From the NCBI GenBank assembly GCA_964631235.1, contig CAZVZX010000008.1, positions 1 through 64,000 of the forward strand: DNA of 64,000 nt, in the 5' to 3' direction. This DNA comes from JARKPK01 sp964631235 (GTDB lineage: Bacteria > Planctomycetota > Planctomycetia > Pirellulales > Thermoguttaceae). The notes beneath the pieces were generated by a model, which ran no database searches, was not told where the DNA came from, and saw nothing but the letters and a program-made list of their open reading frames with translations. Made by a program: the position numbers and the translations under genes. Below are positions 24,532-33,350 of this stretch, in pieces. Position 1 is the first letter of the stretch. Each line of letters starts with the position of its first letter.

Positions 24532-27500
24532 GGGTTCACCGGTTCAAGTTTCACGTGCGTATCGTAGAAGCTGACACTGCCTCCGACCGGATCGAACATG
24601 CAGGTATTCTTTACGGTCGGGTCGGTCCACATCGCCGCGTTGGCGTGGATGCCTTTCGCGCGGCGAGGTTCGCCCTTGATCAACTGGCCGTCGATCATGA
24701 CATCGGCAGCGCCGGTGGCCCAGTGGCCGAAGCCCAATGCGAAGCTGACCACGCCCGGCCGCACCGTCTGAGTAACGACGAGCTTGCCGACCATCGGTCT
24801 ATCGCCCGAGACGCCGACAGGCCAGATGCCCGCGGCATTGGTCGCGCTGGTCACCTTGACCATTTGTCCGTTGGTCAATCCCAGGCGTTCAGCGTCGCGA
24901 GGATTGATCAGCACGCCGTTTTCCGGCGTGAGTGCGGACATCCAGGGATTGGCAATGGTTCGGCTCTTGGTCTGGCTGATCACGCGGTGCGTAATCATAA
25001 CGAGGTCGTGGCCTTTTCGATATTCATCAGGTTCTTTGCCATCGAACCCGCAAATCGGCAAATAGCAGGCGATCCCCCGAAGGTGTTTACCCGTGCCCGA
25101 GTGAACCGTCGAGGCGGTTTTCTCCTGGTAAAGGTTGAGCAGGGCCGCGTAGGGATTGCCGACGCGCGATCCTTTGTAGCCTTTTTCGTGATCGTCGAAG
25201 CGGCCGCCCCGACCGAGCACATACACGACCTTGGGCCACATTTTCTCGCCGACAATGCGTTTCCATCGCTGCGGATCGAACACTGTCTTCGGCAGGTGCC
25301 TGCGCGCCTCGATGAAGATCGCCATTTCGCGTTCGTCGGCATCGGGAAGGCTTTGCGAACCGTCGGGCTTTTCGCCGAAGGCCAAATTAGCGACAGCGCG
25401 GAGATAAAGATCATCGGGGTGTTTCAGATGCTGCCCCGCGGCCAAGCCGTCTTCACCGAAACCGGGCAGCTTGAGCTGCTCGGCCAGTCCCAAGATCATC
25501 GCTTCGAAACTCTGCGGCATCGTCTCTCCGAACACCGTGCATTCCTCGGTGATTGGGGCGATGACCGGCTGACGCACCGGCTGAACCTTCTGCGGAATAT
25601 TCGGATGGCTGCCTTGGAACTCCCATCGTTCCAGGAAGCTCAAATCCGGAAAAATGTAGTCGGCGTACATCGACGCGCTGCCGATGATGATATCGTTGGC
25701 GACGAAAAGCGGCAGCTTCTCCGGATCACGAAGAATGGCGGTGTTCGTGTGTCCGGCGGGCAGGGCGTAATTGGGAGCGCCCATGTAGAAAAACAGTGCC
25801 TTGACCGGGTACGGATAGGCGTCGCCAATCGAGGGAATGATCTCTTCGTAGATGTCGCTCGACAGCGGATACCAGTTGCGCTTGGCAGGATAGCCTGCAA
25901 AGAGCGTCGTCTTCTCGTAATCCACTCCGTGGCGGATGGAACTGATGCCGAAGGCGTTGATCTTTCCGGGATGGGCCTTGAGGTCGAAAAGCTTCCCCTT
26001 GCCGGCGGTGTCCCAAGTGCTGGCTTTGATCATGCCGCCCTTGGCATCGAAGTTGCCCAGCAGCATGTTGATGCTCATCCAAGAGAGGACGTTGTAGAAG
26101 CCGTTGGTGTGTTGGGCCGGGCCGCGGTGGACATCGACGGCCGCCATTTTTCCATGGCTCGTCAGCTCCCTCGCAACGGCGATGATGTCGGCTTCTCTGA
26201 CATCCGCAATCGCCGCCCATTCAGCAAGAGTGTGCTCGCGCGCGGAGTCCAACAGGATTTGCAGGCTGCTCTTGACCGGCGTTCCGTCCGGCAGCGTGGT
26301 ATCGACAAAGAGGTCGCCGTAAATCGGCGTCTTATCGTCATTCGGATCAACCGCCACCGGTCGGCCGTCCACCATGACCACCATGAACTTCTCGGAATAT
26401 TCGCCTTTGCCGTCGGCCGTCGGCTTTGCGGTTGGCTGTGCCAACGGGACGCCGTCAATTTGCACATCGGCAGCGCGAAGGAACTTTCCGGGGGTACCTT
26501 TTGGACAGGCCACCAGCCACGTCGCATTGACCCAGCTATTCTCCCCTGCGGCGAGAGCCGCTGCTTTGTTGGCGCACGAAAGGAACTTTGCGTCGTAGCG
26601 TTTCTCTTCGATGATCCAACGAATCATGGCCATGGCCAGTGCCGCATCGGTCCCCGGCTTCAATGGCAACCACTTCCATGCTTTGGCGGCGAGCTTGCTG
26701 AAACGCGGATCGGCCACAGCGATTTTGGCACGTCCGCCGGCAAGATTGCCGGTCAGACGCACAGTGCGGTTCGGAGGGCCGTAATTCGCCTCGAAGAGGT
26801 TCGCCCCGACAAACAAAATGAATTTGGAATTCTCCGTATCGGCCTGCCAGTAAAACTTCTGGCCGCCGGTGAATTTGCCGTCGATATACTGTTCGCTGAT
26901 GGCTTTACAGGTGAAATAGAGAGAGCCTTGGCACACGGTCGTATGGCCATGTGCATTGACGGTTCCCAGGGCGGCGGCGAACCGTTTGTACAAATCTCCC
27001 CGCCCATCTTTCAGACGCCCCCACGCAACAACAATCTGATTGTTCTTCGGGCCGAAGTCCGGATGCTCCGGGTCGATGAGCTTGTCGAGATGCGCTGCGT
27101 GTTTCTGTTGAAAGGCCGTTACCAATGTCTTCTTCTTTGCCGGGTCCTTCTCGGCCCAAATGGCGTTGACGTCGGCTTCCATCACTCGCGAGAGGGCCGG
27201 ATCAGTCAACGACATCAACGAGCGCAGGCCTTCGACGTTTCGCGATTCTTCTCCGGGGACATCTTTGAAGAGCAGGCCGCCGTCCGCGATTTCCCGCAGG
27301 GCTTGCTCGAAAGGAATGGTGACCCACTTGTTTTCGCCGCGCTTGCCGGCCCGTTTCAGCACTTTGCGAATTCGGTACGGATCGTAGGCCGACTGCAATC
27401 CCGCTTGGCCCTTGGGGCAAATCGAGCCGTCAATTGATGCCGCATCGGATACCGGCGTTGCATACGGCACGTGGGGCAAGAGCGTCCATGGGTTGTATGG

Positions 27501-27788
27501 GTTTCCGTCGATTTTGACGACTACGCCGTTTTGAATTTTGCATTTGATCCCGCAGCCCGTGTTGCACTGCAAGCATGCGCTGTAAAGGATATTCTCCGGC
27601 CTGCTCAAGTCGTATGGAGCATCGGGACGGGCGCTATTGAGGACGGCATTTCCGTCGGCAGCGATTCCCGCACTACCGCCCGACGCTGATTCGCCGAGTG
27701 CCGATGCGAAAAAACCGCTTCCCAGCAGCGCGCCGCCAGCCAAGAACTTCCGCCGTGATCGAGCATTCGATTCGTCATGCTTGCTCAT
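24528..27788 (-). CDS. Tetrathionate-reductase-like molybdopterin catalytic subunit
   Basis: This 1086-residue exported molybdoenzyme has a Tat signal (SRRKFLAGGA). Its N-terminal Fe-S ligands are Cys72, Cys75, Cys79 and Cys124 (SACLQCNTGCG and ICPKG). A Cys in GHTTVCQGS is a candidate molybdenum ligand. The gene order B-C-A, with an NrfD-type membrane subunit, is the same as ttrBCA of tetrathionate reductase, and the length fits TtrA (about 1000). Related enzymes reduce arsenate, selenate, thiosulfate or polysulfide, so the substrate is unproven; a nearby TauE-type exporter hints at sulfur chemistry. The start overlaps the NrfD-like stop (ATGA). Confidence 0.8.
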   Translation of the reverse strand: MSKHDESNARSRRKFLAGGALLGSGFFASALGESASGGSAGIAADGNAVLNSARPDAPYDLSRPENILYSACLQCNTGCGIKCKIQNGVVVKIDGNPYNPWTLLPHVPYATPVSDAASIDGSICPKGQAGLQSAYDPYRIRKVLKRAGKRGENKWVTIPFEQALREIADGGLLFKDVPGEESRNVEGLRSLMSLTDPALSRVMEADVNAIWAEKDPAKKKTLVTAFQQKHAAHLDKLIDPEHPDFGPKNNQIVVAWGRLKDGRGDLYKRFAAALGTVNAHGHTTVCQGSLYFTCKAISEQYIDGKFTGGQKFYWQADTENSKFILFVGANLFEANYGPPNRTVRLTGNLAGGRAKIAVADPRFSKLAAKAWKWLPLKPGTDAALAMAMIRWIIEEKRYDAKFLSCANKAAALAAGENSWVNATWLVACPKGTPGKFLRAADVQIDGVPLAQPTAKPTADGKGEYSEKFMVVMVDGRPVAVDPNDDKTPIYGDLFVDTTLPDGTPVKSSLQILLDSAREHTLAEWAAIADVREADIIAVARELTSHGKMAAVDVHRGPAQHTNGFYNVLSWMSINMLLGNFDAKGGMIKASTWDTAGKGKLFDLKAHPGKINAFGISSIRHGVDYEKTTLFAGYPAKRNWYPLSSDIYEEIIPSIGDAYPYPVKALFFYMGAPNYALPAGHTNTAILRDPEKLPLFVANDIIIGSASMYADYIFPDLSFLERWEFQGSHPNIPQKVQPVRQPVIAPITEECTVFGETMPQSFEAMILGLAEQLKLPGFGEDGLAAGQHLKHPDDLYLRAVANLAFGEKPDGSQSLPDADEREMAIFIEARRHLPKTVFDPQRWKRIVGEKMWPKVVYVLGRGGRFDDHEKGYKGSRVGNPYAALLNLYQEKTASTVHSGTGKHLRGIACYLPICGFDGKEPDEYRKGHDLVMITHRVISQTKSRTIANPWMSALTPENGVLINPRDAERLGLTNGQMVKVTSATNAAGIWPVGVSGDRPMVGKLVVTQTVRPGVVSFALGFGHWATGAADVMIDGQLIKGEPRRAKGIHANAAMWTDPTVKNTCMFDPVGGSVSFYDTHVKLEPVNP

Positions 27789-28987
27789 AAGTCACCTCGA
27801 GAGGCGCGGGCCGTCATATTGGTTGCCGCGGCATTGATCTTCTGACCGACAAAGAACACGGCCATTCCCACCGCCACGAGAAATAGACCGACCGAGTATT
27901 CCATGAGTGTCGCGTGGTAGATGTACTTAAGCCGATCGTGATGAAACGCTTCCTGAAGTCCGTCGAGCTCGCCCACGGCCTGTCCCGGCACCAAGACATT
28001 CAGTCGGGCGCTGATGAATGTGGCCGCCACAAACAGAGCCGCAACGGCCCAAATGCCCGGCCGTTTGGACGTCAGCAATGCAAGCGGCAGGATGCCTCCC
28101 AACAGGAGATGAACGATCCAGAACACCCACCAATACGGCCCCCACAAAATCAGGTCGATTGCGGGCGCATGCACATTCGGATTCCAAAGCGCGATCGAGA
28201 ACTCGGCAAATTCGAAAATGAAGTACACCATCAATCCGATCAGCATCACCAGCCGCAGTTGTTTCATCGCCAGGTTGTGTGCTTCGGCGGTCTCGTGCCC
28301 CGGCCCAAGAATCGACCGCACCAAGAGGAGCATCGCACAACCGGCCGTGATGGCCGAAGCCAAAAAAAGCATCGGCAGCAAGGCGCTATGCCAGAAACCC
28401 TTGGCTTCGACGACGCCGAAAAAAGCCCCGCTTTGACTCGGGAACAAGATGGAAAACATTAGCGCCAGGCAAAGCAACGGCTTGAGCCAGCCCGACTTGT
28501 CCTTGAACGAGAGCAGCCAACAAACTGCCGCGATGAGGATGAACGCGATGTACATCCATGCGTTGAAGGCCATCATGCTCGTGAAGTTCGGTGACAGGAA
28601 GATGTACGACGCGCGCTCCATGTGTCCCAGATCGAGCCAAACGCCCATGAACGCGGGAATGATGGCAGCCACGGCCAATACGATGACGGTGCGCAATGTT
28701 GCAGGGTGTCTGAACCCGGGAAAGTCCAACACGAAACCGCCCGCGCCCATCACGAACGCACCACCGGCGATGCCGACGCCGTGAAAATAGATTGCGACCC
28801 ACAAGCCCCACGGCACATACGAACCGTAGCCTGCCGGCAGATGCCCTTGGGTCATCCGCTGATAGATGCCCACGGCCCCCAGCCCCAACGCCAGGATCCA
28901 CGCAATCCACAACATTCCCCGAATCGCGGCCGCCGCTGGCTCAGACGAGCTTGGCAGCGGTGAGGCGGCGGCAGAAATGCTGGTCAT
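27785..28987 (-). CDS. NrfD/PsrC-family membrane quinol subunit (TtrC-like)
   Basis: This 400-residue integral membrane protein has about nine or ten hydrophobic helices and probably oxidises menaquinol or passes electrons from it to the Fe-S subunit. Features include GYGSYVPWGLWVAIYFHGVGIAGG at the first helices, a WLDLGHMERA loop, a FEFAEFSIALWNP segment with acidic residues, and PYWWVFWIVHLLLGGILPL. It has no haem-binding pattern. The start has GGAGGT eight bases upstream. It is placed between the Fe-S and catalytic subunits, as in ttrBCA. The C terminus is short and cytoplasmic or periplasmic. Confidence 0.88.
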   Translation of the reverse strand: MTSISAAASPLPSSSEPAAAAIRGMLWIAWILALGLGAVGIYQRMTQGHLPAGYGSYVPWGLWVAIYFHGVGIAGGAFVMGAGGFVLDFPGFRHPATLRTVIVLAVAAIIPAFMGVWLDLGHMERASYIFLSPNFTSMMAFNAWMYIAFILIAAVCWLLSFKDKSGWLKPLLCLALMFSILFPSQSGAFFGVVEAKGFWHSALLPMLFLASAITAGCAMLLLVRSILGPGHETAEAHNLAMKQLRLVMLIGLMVYFIFEFAEFSIALWNPNVHAPAIDLILWGPYWWVFWIVHLLLGGILPLALLTSKRPGIWAVAALFVAATFISARLNVLVPGQAVGELDGLQEAFHHDRLKYIYHATLMEYSVGLFLVAVGMAVFFVGQKINAAATNMTARASRGDL

Positions 28988-29043
28988 CGGCAGTTACCTC
29001 CTTTTGACGGAGCGAAGAGCCAGAAGCAGGCCTCGCTTCAGCC

Positions 29044-29946
29044 CTACGCAATGTAGAAGACCCGCGGCTGCGTGCCTTTGTGGGGCAGCAACTTCTGCAC
29101 GTTGTTCTTGGCGACCAATTCCGTTACGAGGGCGTCGGCATCATTGAGATCGCCGAAGTAGGTTGCCCGACCGATGCAGGTTGTAACACACATGGGCAAT
29201 TGGCCCACTTCCAGCCGGTGCAGACAGAAGTGACACTTTCGCGCGTTGCCCATCGGGCTTTGGTGGTTCTTGCGACTCCAGCTCTTGGAGTATTCATGGC
29301 TGGGTTGATCTTCCCACGGAGAGTGGGGGCCACTGACGGCCCGACCGTCAGCGCCGACGGCCGCTCCATCGGTGTAGTATTCGCCGAAGTCGCTTGTGCG
29401 TGCGCCGTAAGGACAGGCAGTCAGACAATAGCGGCAACCGATACACTTGTCATAGTCCACGATGGTGATGCCGTCGGGACGCCGCCACGTGGCCTTCACC
29501 GGACAGACCGGCACGCACGGCGGCTTTTCGCATTGCATGCAGGGCCGAGGCGTAAACTTCAGATGGACGTTCGGGAACTCGCCGCTCTCCTCGGTGGTCA
29601 CCGGCCGATACACCACCCCCGGCGGCAGCTTATTCTCGGCAACGCAGCCGATCGTACACGCATGGCAGCCTACACACTTGCGATGGTCGATGACCATTGC
29701 CCATTTGCGCTGTTCCACCGGCTTGGCCATCGCTCGGACGAGTTCCCGTTGCATGCGCAGCAACGGATCTTCGCCTTCTTTCGCAGGAACGTCGTTCAGC
29801 ACCGACAGGTGCCGGACCGTTCTCTCGCCGGTTGGATCGCCGGTGCCGCTGCCCAGTCGATCTTTCAGCACCAGTCCGGCGGTGGCCGCCAACCCCGAGC
29901 CGACCAATGCACCCGCCTTAACGAACTCGCGTCTGTCCATTGCCAT
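29044..29946 (-). CDS. Exported four-cluster Fe-S subunit (TtrB-like)
   Basis: This 300-residue protein transfers electrons from the NrfD-like subunit to the catalytic subunit. A Tat-like signal, DRREFVKAGALVGS, opens it. Four Cys groups follow: CVGCHACTIGC, CMQCEKPPCVPVCP, CIGCRYCLTACPYG, and CHFC with CVTTC. It is the first structural gene after Rrf2, 13 bases away. ATG 29946 has GGAGA six bases upstream; another ATG two codons later is possible, and the open frame to 30099 lacks a site. Confidence 0.9.
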   Translation of the reverse strand: MAMDRREFVKAGALVGSGLAATAGLVLKDRLGSGTGDPTGERTVRHLSVLNDVPAKEGEDPLLRMQRELVRAMAKPVEQRKWAMVIDHRKCVGCHACTIGCVAENKLPPGVVYRPVTTEESGEFPNVHLKFTPRPCMQCEKPPCVPVCPVKATWRRPDGITIVDYDKCIGCRYCLTACPYGARTSDFGEYYTDGAAVGADGRAVSGPHSPWEDQPSHEYSKSWSRKNHQSPMGNARKCHFCLHRLEVGQLPMCVTTCIGRATYFGDLNDADALVTELVAKNNVQKLLPHKGTQPRVFYIA

Positions 29947-29959
29947 CGTCGTTCTCCGA

Positions 29960-30484
29960 TCAATCAGCGCGCGAATGCCTGATCGAGCCGCGATTTGGTC
30001 TGCGGCCCGATGCCGTGTCGGCCGCAACAAAATGGGCCACCTGCGATGAACACTGCCCGAGCCGGCGTTTGGCCTGCTTCGACTCGTGATCTGCGACATC
30101 CCGAACCGAAATCTGTCGCAATTTGGTTCGAATCCTCTGCCGCTCTGCCTCCCAAAACTCGTGGGCAGGGCACTGGCGCTCGCCCGAGCAGTTGTCTAGT
30201 CCGAGCAGGCAGTTGGGCAGCCACGCTTTCCCCTCAACCGCCTCGGCCACGTCCAACAGACTGATCTCTTCGGCCGGCCGAGCCAGGGCAAAACCGCCCC
30301 GATAGCCGCGTTTGGCGACGACCAAGCCGGCTTTTCCCATCGCGTGCAGCAGTTTCAGAAGATAGGGGAGAGTAATGCCGGTGCATTGGGCGACATCTTT
30401 GGCTAGTACCAAGCTGCCGCTGCTTTGACGCAGGCAACTCAGCGCCAAAATTGCATAGCCAGTGGTTTGCGACAAGCTGAGCAT
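29960..30484 (-). CDS. Rrf2-family Fe-S regulator of the Ttr-like/Moco operon
   Basis: This 174-residue winged-helix regulator has QTTGYAILALSCL and a wing ending AKRGYRGGFALA. Three Cys are closely spaced (CLLGLDNCSGERQC, spacings 6 and 5), much like the cluster ligands of IscR and NsrR, so it probably senses redox, nitric oxide or Fe-S status through a cluster. It heads the operon that includes the molybdoenzyme and the cofactor genes. ATG 30484 is chosen because the added 35 residues of the longer frame are not Rrf2-like. The tail from about residue 125 is charged and of unknown role. Confidence 0.85.
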   Translation of the reverse strand: MLSLSQTTGYAILALSCLRQSSGSLVLAKDVAQCTGITLPYLLKLLHAMGKAGLVVAKRGYRGGFALARPAEEISLLDVAEAVEGKAWLPNCLLGLDNCSGERQCPAHEFWEAERQRIRTKLRQISVRDVADHESKQAKRRLGQCSSQVAHFVAADTASGRRPNRGSIRHSRAD

Positions 30485-30783
30485 AATGTGCCTTGAGACG
30501 CAGTTGGCATCATGGTGCATTAAGTGGATGATCTTGTCAAGATAATTGAGGATGTGTAAGTCAAGAAAGACAAATGGCCCACCCGGCATCCCGCTTCCGA
30601 ACGAGAATGGCGTCCGATCATCGACAGCCGTTGCCCGTCGCCGTTTTCAACCGCCCTGAGCACCGATGCTGTCCAACGGCGAAATGGACTGTGTGCCCTA
30701 ACGGTCCGAGACGCCTTCCATGTCGCTGCGAGCGTCTGCCCATTTCACAAGGCGGGCATGAATTGCCGACCAATCGCGGTCGA
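30485..30783. other. Upstream region of the Ttr-like operon
   Basis: This 299-base gap separates the TauE-type gene (which ends at 30784) from the Rrf2 gene (which starts at 30484). The only feature seen is the palindrome at 30531-30543. Open frames in it do not resemble proteins. Confidence 0.5.
30531..30543. promoter_or_regulatory. Short palindrome upstream of the second Rrf2 gene
   Basis: ATCTTGTCAAGAT is a perfect odd-centred palindrome located about 47 bases before the ATG. It contains TTGACA on the minus strand, which could be a -35, but no good -10 lies at the right spacing. It is a possible binding site for the Rrf2 protein, without independent support. Confidence 0.35.
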
Positions 30784-31527
30784 TCAGGGCAGCAGGAGTT
30801 TGACGCCGGCCACGGCAAGCACTAAGGCCAGCAGTCGGCGAAGCGAAGTCAGAGGCAGAACGCGGCTGCCTAGCTGCGAACCAACGACTCCACCTACTCC
30901 GGCCGCCATGGCCCAAAGCCACAAAGCATCGGGCAAATAGCGGACACTGGACAAATTGCCCGCCAGCCCGGCGATCGAATTGGCCAGGATGAAGACGGCG
31001 CAAATGCCGAATGAAGTGCGGAGCGAGGCCCAGCCCGTAAAAAGCAACAACGGCGATAGAAAAATGCCCCCGCCGGTGCCGGTCAGGCCGGCAAGCAATC
31101 CAATGCCTGCGCCTCCGACGATGGCCAAAGGTAACGGTGGGCGTCTGGTATCGGGAGCCTCATCCGACAGGGAACTGGTCTTTATCGCTAAACGCCATGC
31201 CGACACGAAAAGTACGATGGCCACCAGCACCCTGTAGGCGAAGCCTTCGAGGCGAAGCGCGCCGCCGACGAACGCCAAGGGAACGGCACCGAGAATAAAC
31301 GGCCATGCCAAAGGCCACGACATGTGACCGGCCCTGACATAGCGGATCGAAGCGATACCGGCGACCAAGACATTGAGCACCAGGGCGGTCGGCTTCATGA
31401 TCGGCGGGGCAATCCCCATGAACGCCATGGCCGCCAAGTAACCAGAGGCTCCGGCATGGCCGACTGATGAATACAGTACGGCGGCGACAAAGAACGAGCC
31501 TGCCAGTATGAGATCGGAATCTGTCAT
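30784..31527 (-). CDS. TauE/SafE-family sulfite or organosulfonate exporter
   Basis: This 247-residue integral membrane protein has about eight hydrophobic helices in two halves, each with a glycine-rich re-entrant motif: VGHAGASGYLAAMAFMG near the N terminus and GLTGTGGGIFLSPLLL in the middle. Family members export sulfite, sulfoacetate or related anions. It lies 299 bases upstream of the Ttr-like operon regulator and on the same strand, so it could work with it if the enzyme yields sulfur oxyanions, but it may be transcribed separately. Confidence 0.8.
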   Translation of the reverse strand: MTDSDLILAGSFFVAAVLYSSVGHAGASGYLAAMAFMGIAPPIMKPTALVLNVLVAGIASIRYVRAGHMSWPLAWPFILGAVPLAFVGGALRLEGFAYRVLVAIVLFVSAWRLAIKTSSLSDEAPDTRRPPLPLAIVGGAGIGLLAGLTGTGGGIFLSPLLLFTGWASLRTSFGICAVFILANSIAGLAGNLSSVRYLPDALWLWAMAAGVGGVVGSQLGSRVLPLTSLRRLLALVLAVAGVKLLLP

Positions 31528-31643
31528 TCAGAGGATTGTATCCGGCCGAACCGTGCCGAGCTACCACTTGCCTTTTGCGAAGGAAACGGCGCCTTCGACA
31601 TGCGTTAAGCAGACGCGCACAATTTGTCGCGGTTGCTCAGCGA

Positions 31644-32792
31644 TCAGATCGCATCGGCACTCGCGCAACTGGCCTGAATGTCGGCATCGGCGGACGCAAT
31701 CGCGATCTTCGTGCGATTGTGCGCGGCGCGGCGTCGAATTGCGGCGAGCAACCGGGCCGCCTCCTCCGCAGTCACTTCGTAGCCCCGCGAGGCCAAGACG
31801 TGCCGCACCGCACATGTTCCCGAATGCTTGCCGAGAACGATCGCCCGCTGAGCGCCGACATCTGATGGGTCAAATGGTTCGTAGGTCGAGGGGTTGTCGA
31901 GCAAGCCGCGAATGTGAATGCCCGATTCGTGGCGAAACAGGTCGGCGCCGACGATCGGTTTGTTCGGAGGGATCGGGCGACCGGCTGCGGCCGCTACCAA
32001 TCGCGACAGCGGCGGCAGGCAGCCAGGCGCTATCCCCGTTTCGCGACCGACGGCGATCTTCAAGGCCATCACAACTTCCTCCAGCGGCGCATTGCCGGCT
32101 CGCTCGCCCAAACCGTTGATCGTCGCATCGACAGCGACGGCGCCGGCCTCCAATGCAGCCAGCGTGTTGGCCGTTGCCAGCCCCAAATCGTTGTGAGCAT
32201 GGAATCCCAGCGGCAGCCCGGGCACGGCTGCACGCAATTGTATTACGGCATCGCGCACGGCCGACGGACTCCAAATCCCGACCGTATCGGCAAGCCGAAA
32301 ACGATCGGCGCCCGCCGCCCGGGCGATTCGCGCGCAATCGCTCAGCAGCCCGCGATCGGCTCGCGAGGCATCTTGGACGCCGACCGAAACGAACTCAAAA
32401 CGGCCTCGCGACCATTCGACCAAAGAACCGATCTGTTCCACGAGCCACGTCCGCGACTTCTTCATCGCCGCTAAATGGATTGGGGAGCCGGGAAAGGAGA
32501 TGTGAACCGCGGGCGCCCCGCAGCGAAGCGCGCATTCGAGGTCGCTTTGTTTGGCCCGGCACCAGACAGAAATCCGTGCGGGCAAGCGGAGGCCGACCAC
32601 GCCGCCGATGGCCGCGATTTCGTCTTCGCCCATAGCCGGCGTGCCCGCCTCGATCTCCGGAACGCCTGCCTCGGCCAAGGCCGCGGCAATGGCGCATTTA
32701 TCGGCCCTCGAAAACGCCACGCCGGGCGATTGTTCTCCGTCGCGGAGCGTTGTGTCCACCAACCACGGTCGGCGAAGCTCATCGTCGGTCAT
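31644..32792 (-). CDS. nifV: Homocitrate synthase
   Basis: This enzyme condenses acetyl-CoA and 2-oxoglutarate to homocitrate, the organic ligand of FeMo-cofactor. The 382-residue protein has DTTLRDGEQSPGVAFS with the catalytic Arg-Asp-Gly, FHAHNDLGLATAN with the metal-binding H-x-H, and NGLGERAGNAPLEEV. The fold matches the isopropylmalate/homocitrate synthase family without the LeuA regulatory domain. I chose ATG 32792; the first codon of the longer frame is TTG at 32813. It is the last nif gene here and follows the ferredoxin gene by 88 bases. Confidence 0.9.
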   Translation of the reverse strand: MTDDELRRPWLVDTTLRDGEQSPGVAFSRADKCAIAAALAEAGVPEIEAGTPAMGEDEIAAIGGVVGLRLPARISVWCRAKQSDLECALRCGAPAVHISFPGSPIHLAAMKKSRTWLVEQIGSLVEWSRGRFEFVSVGVQDASRADRGLLSDCARIARAAGADRFRLADTVGIWSPSAVRDAVIQLRAAVPGLPLGFHAHNDLGLATANTLAALEAGAVAVDATINGLGERAGNAPLEEVVMALKIAVGRETGIAPGCLPPLSRLVAAAAGRPIPPNKPIVGADLFRHESGIHIRGLLDNPSTYEPFDPSDVGAQRAIVLGKHSGTCAVRHVLASRGYEVTAEEAARLLAAIRRRAAHNRTKIAIASADADIQASCASADAI

Positions 32793-32880
32793 CAGTCGGT
32801 CTCTCGCGTTCAATCAAACGGCTCAAAACGGTCGATGCGTTCCCACGCTTTCGGCCGCGATGCGCTGCGGCTCGTTCCGA

Positions 32881-33183
32881 TCAGGCCAGCAGAAGCTCGG
32901 GCACTGGTTCGTCGCGTTCCAGGGCGTCGAGGATTTGGTCCACTTTTTCTTCGCTCAGATCGAAATACCACCATTCCTTCGGGTAGATCACCAGCACCGG
33001 GCCTTTCTCGCAAACGTTCAAGCAGCTCGTGGTCGAGACAATGGCATCGATGCCGCGGTCGGTGATTTCGCTTTGGAGGTACTGGAGCAAGTCGGGCGAG
33101 CCCTTGCGGTTGCACGACCCTTGCGGATCGCCGTTGACACGGAAACTATTGCAGAGAAAGAAGTGATACTGCGGTTTTTGCAT
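32881..33183 (-). CDS. Thioredoxin-like 2Fe-2S ferredoxin of the nif cluster
   Basis: This 100-residue protein has four Cys in the thioredoxin-like ferredoxin spacing: CNSFRVNGDPQGSC (12 between) and SCLNVC (3 between). It resembles the Azotobacter and Clostridium 2Fe-2S ferredoxins and the NuoE fold. In nif clusters such proteins are thought to protect or feed nitrogenase. ATG 33183 has AAAGGAAC upstream; the open frame extends to 33558 but overlaps nifB. An acidic C terminus (EKVDQILDALERDEPVP) follows. Confidence 0.9.
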   Translation of the reverse strand: MQKPQYHFFLCNSFRVNGDPQGSCNRKGSPDLLQYLQSEITDRGIDAIVSTTSCLNVCEKGPVLVIYPKEWWYFDLSEEKVDQILDALERDEPVPELLLA

Positions 33184-33350
33184 CGTTGAGTTCCTTTCGG
33201 CAGAACGTAACAATAGGCTGCGAATTGACGCGATGGAAATGGCGGTCGCGGCGATGGTCGATCGCCACAGTTGGCTATGTTGCAATCGTGTTAAACGCCA
33301 CGAGAATCTTGTCCCGTCACACGGCGGGGGCGCTAAATTGGGGCCCTCTG

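Noticed and set aside
24555..27437. 960-residue plus-strand open frame opposite the Ttr-like alpha gene
   Set aside because: Shadow of high-G+C coding sequence; no recognisable domains and no start signal.
33260..33310. ATTGCA near the nifB/ferredoxin gap as a sigma-54 promoter
   Set aside because: TTGCA is present, but the GG of the -24 lies four bases too far away.
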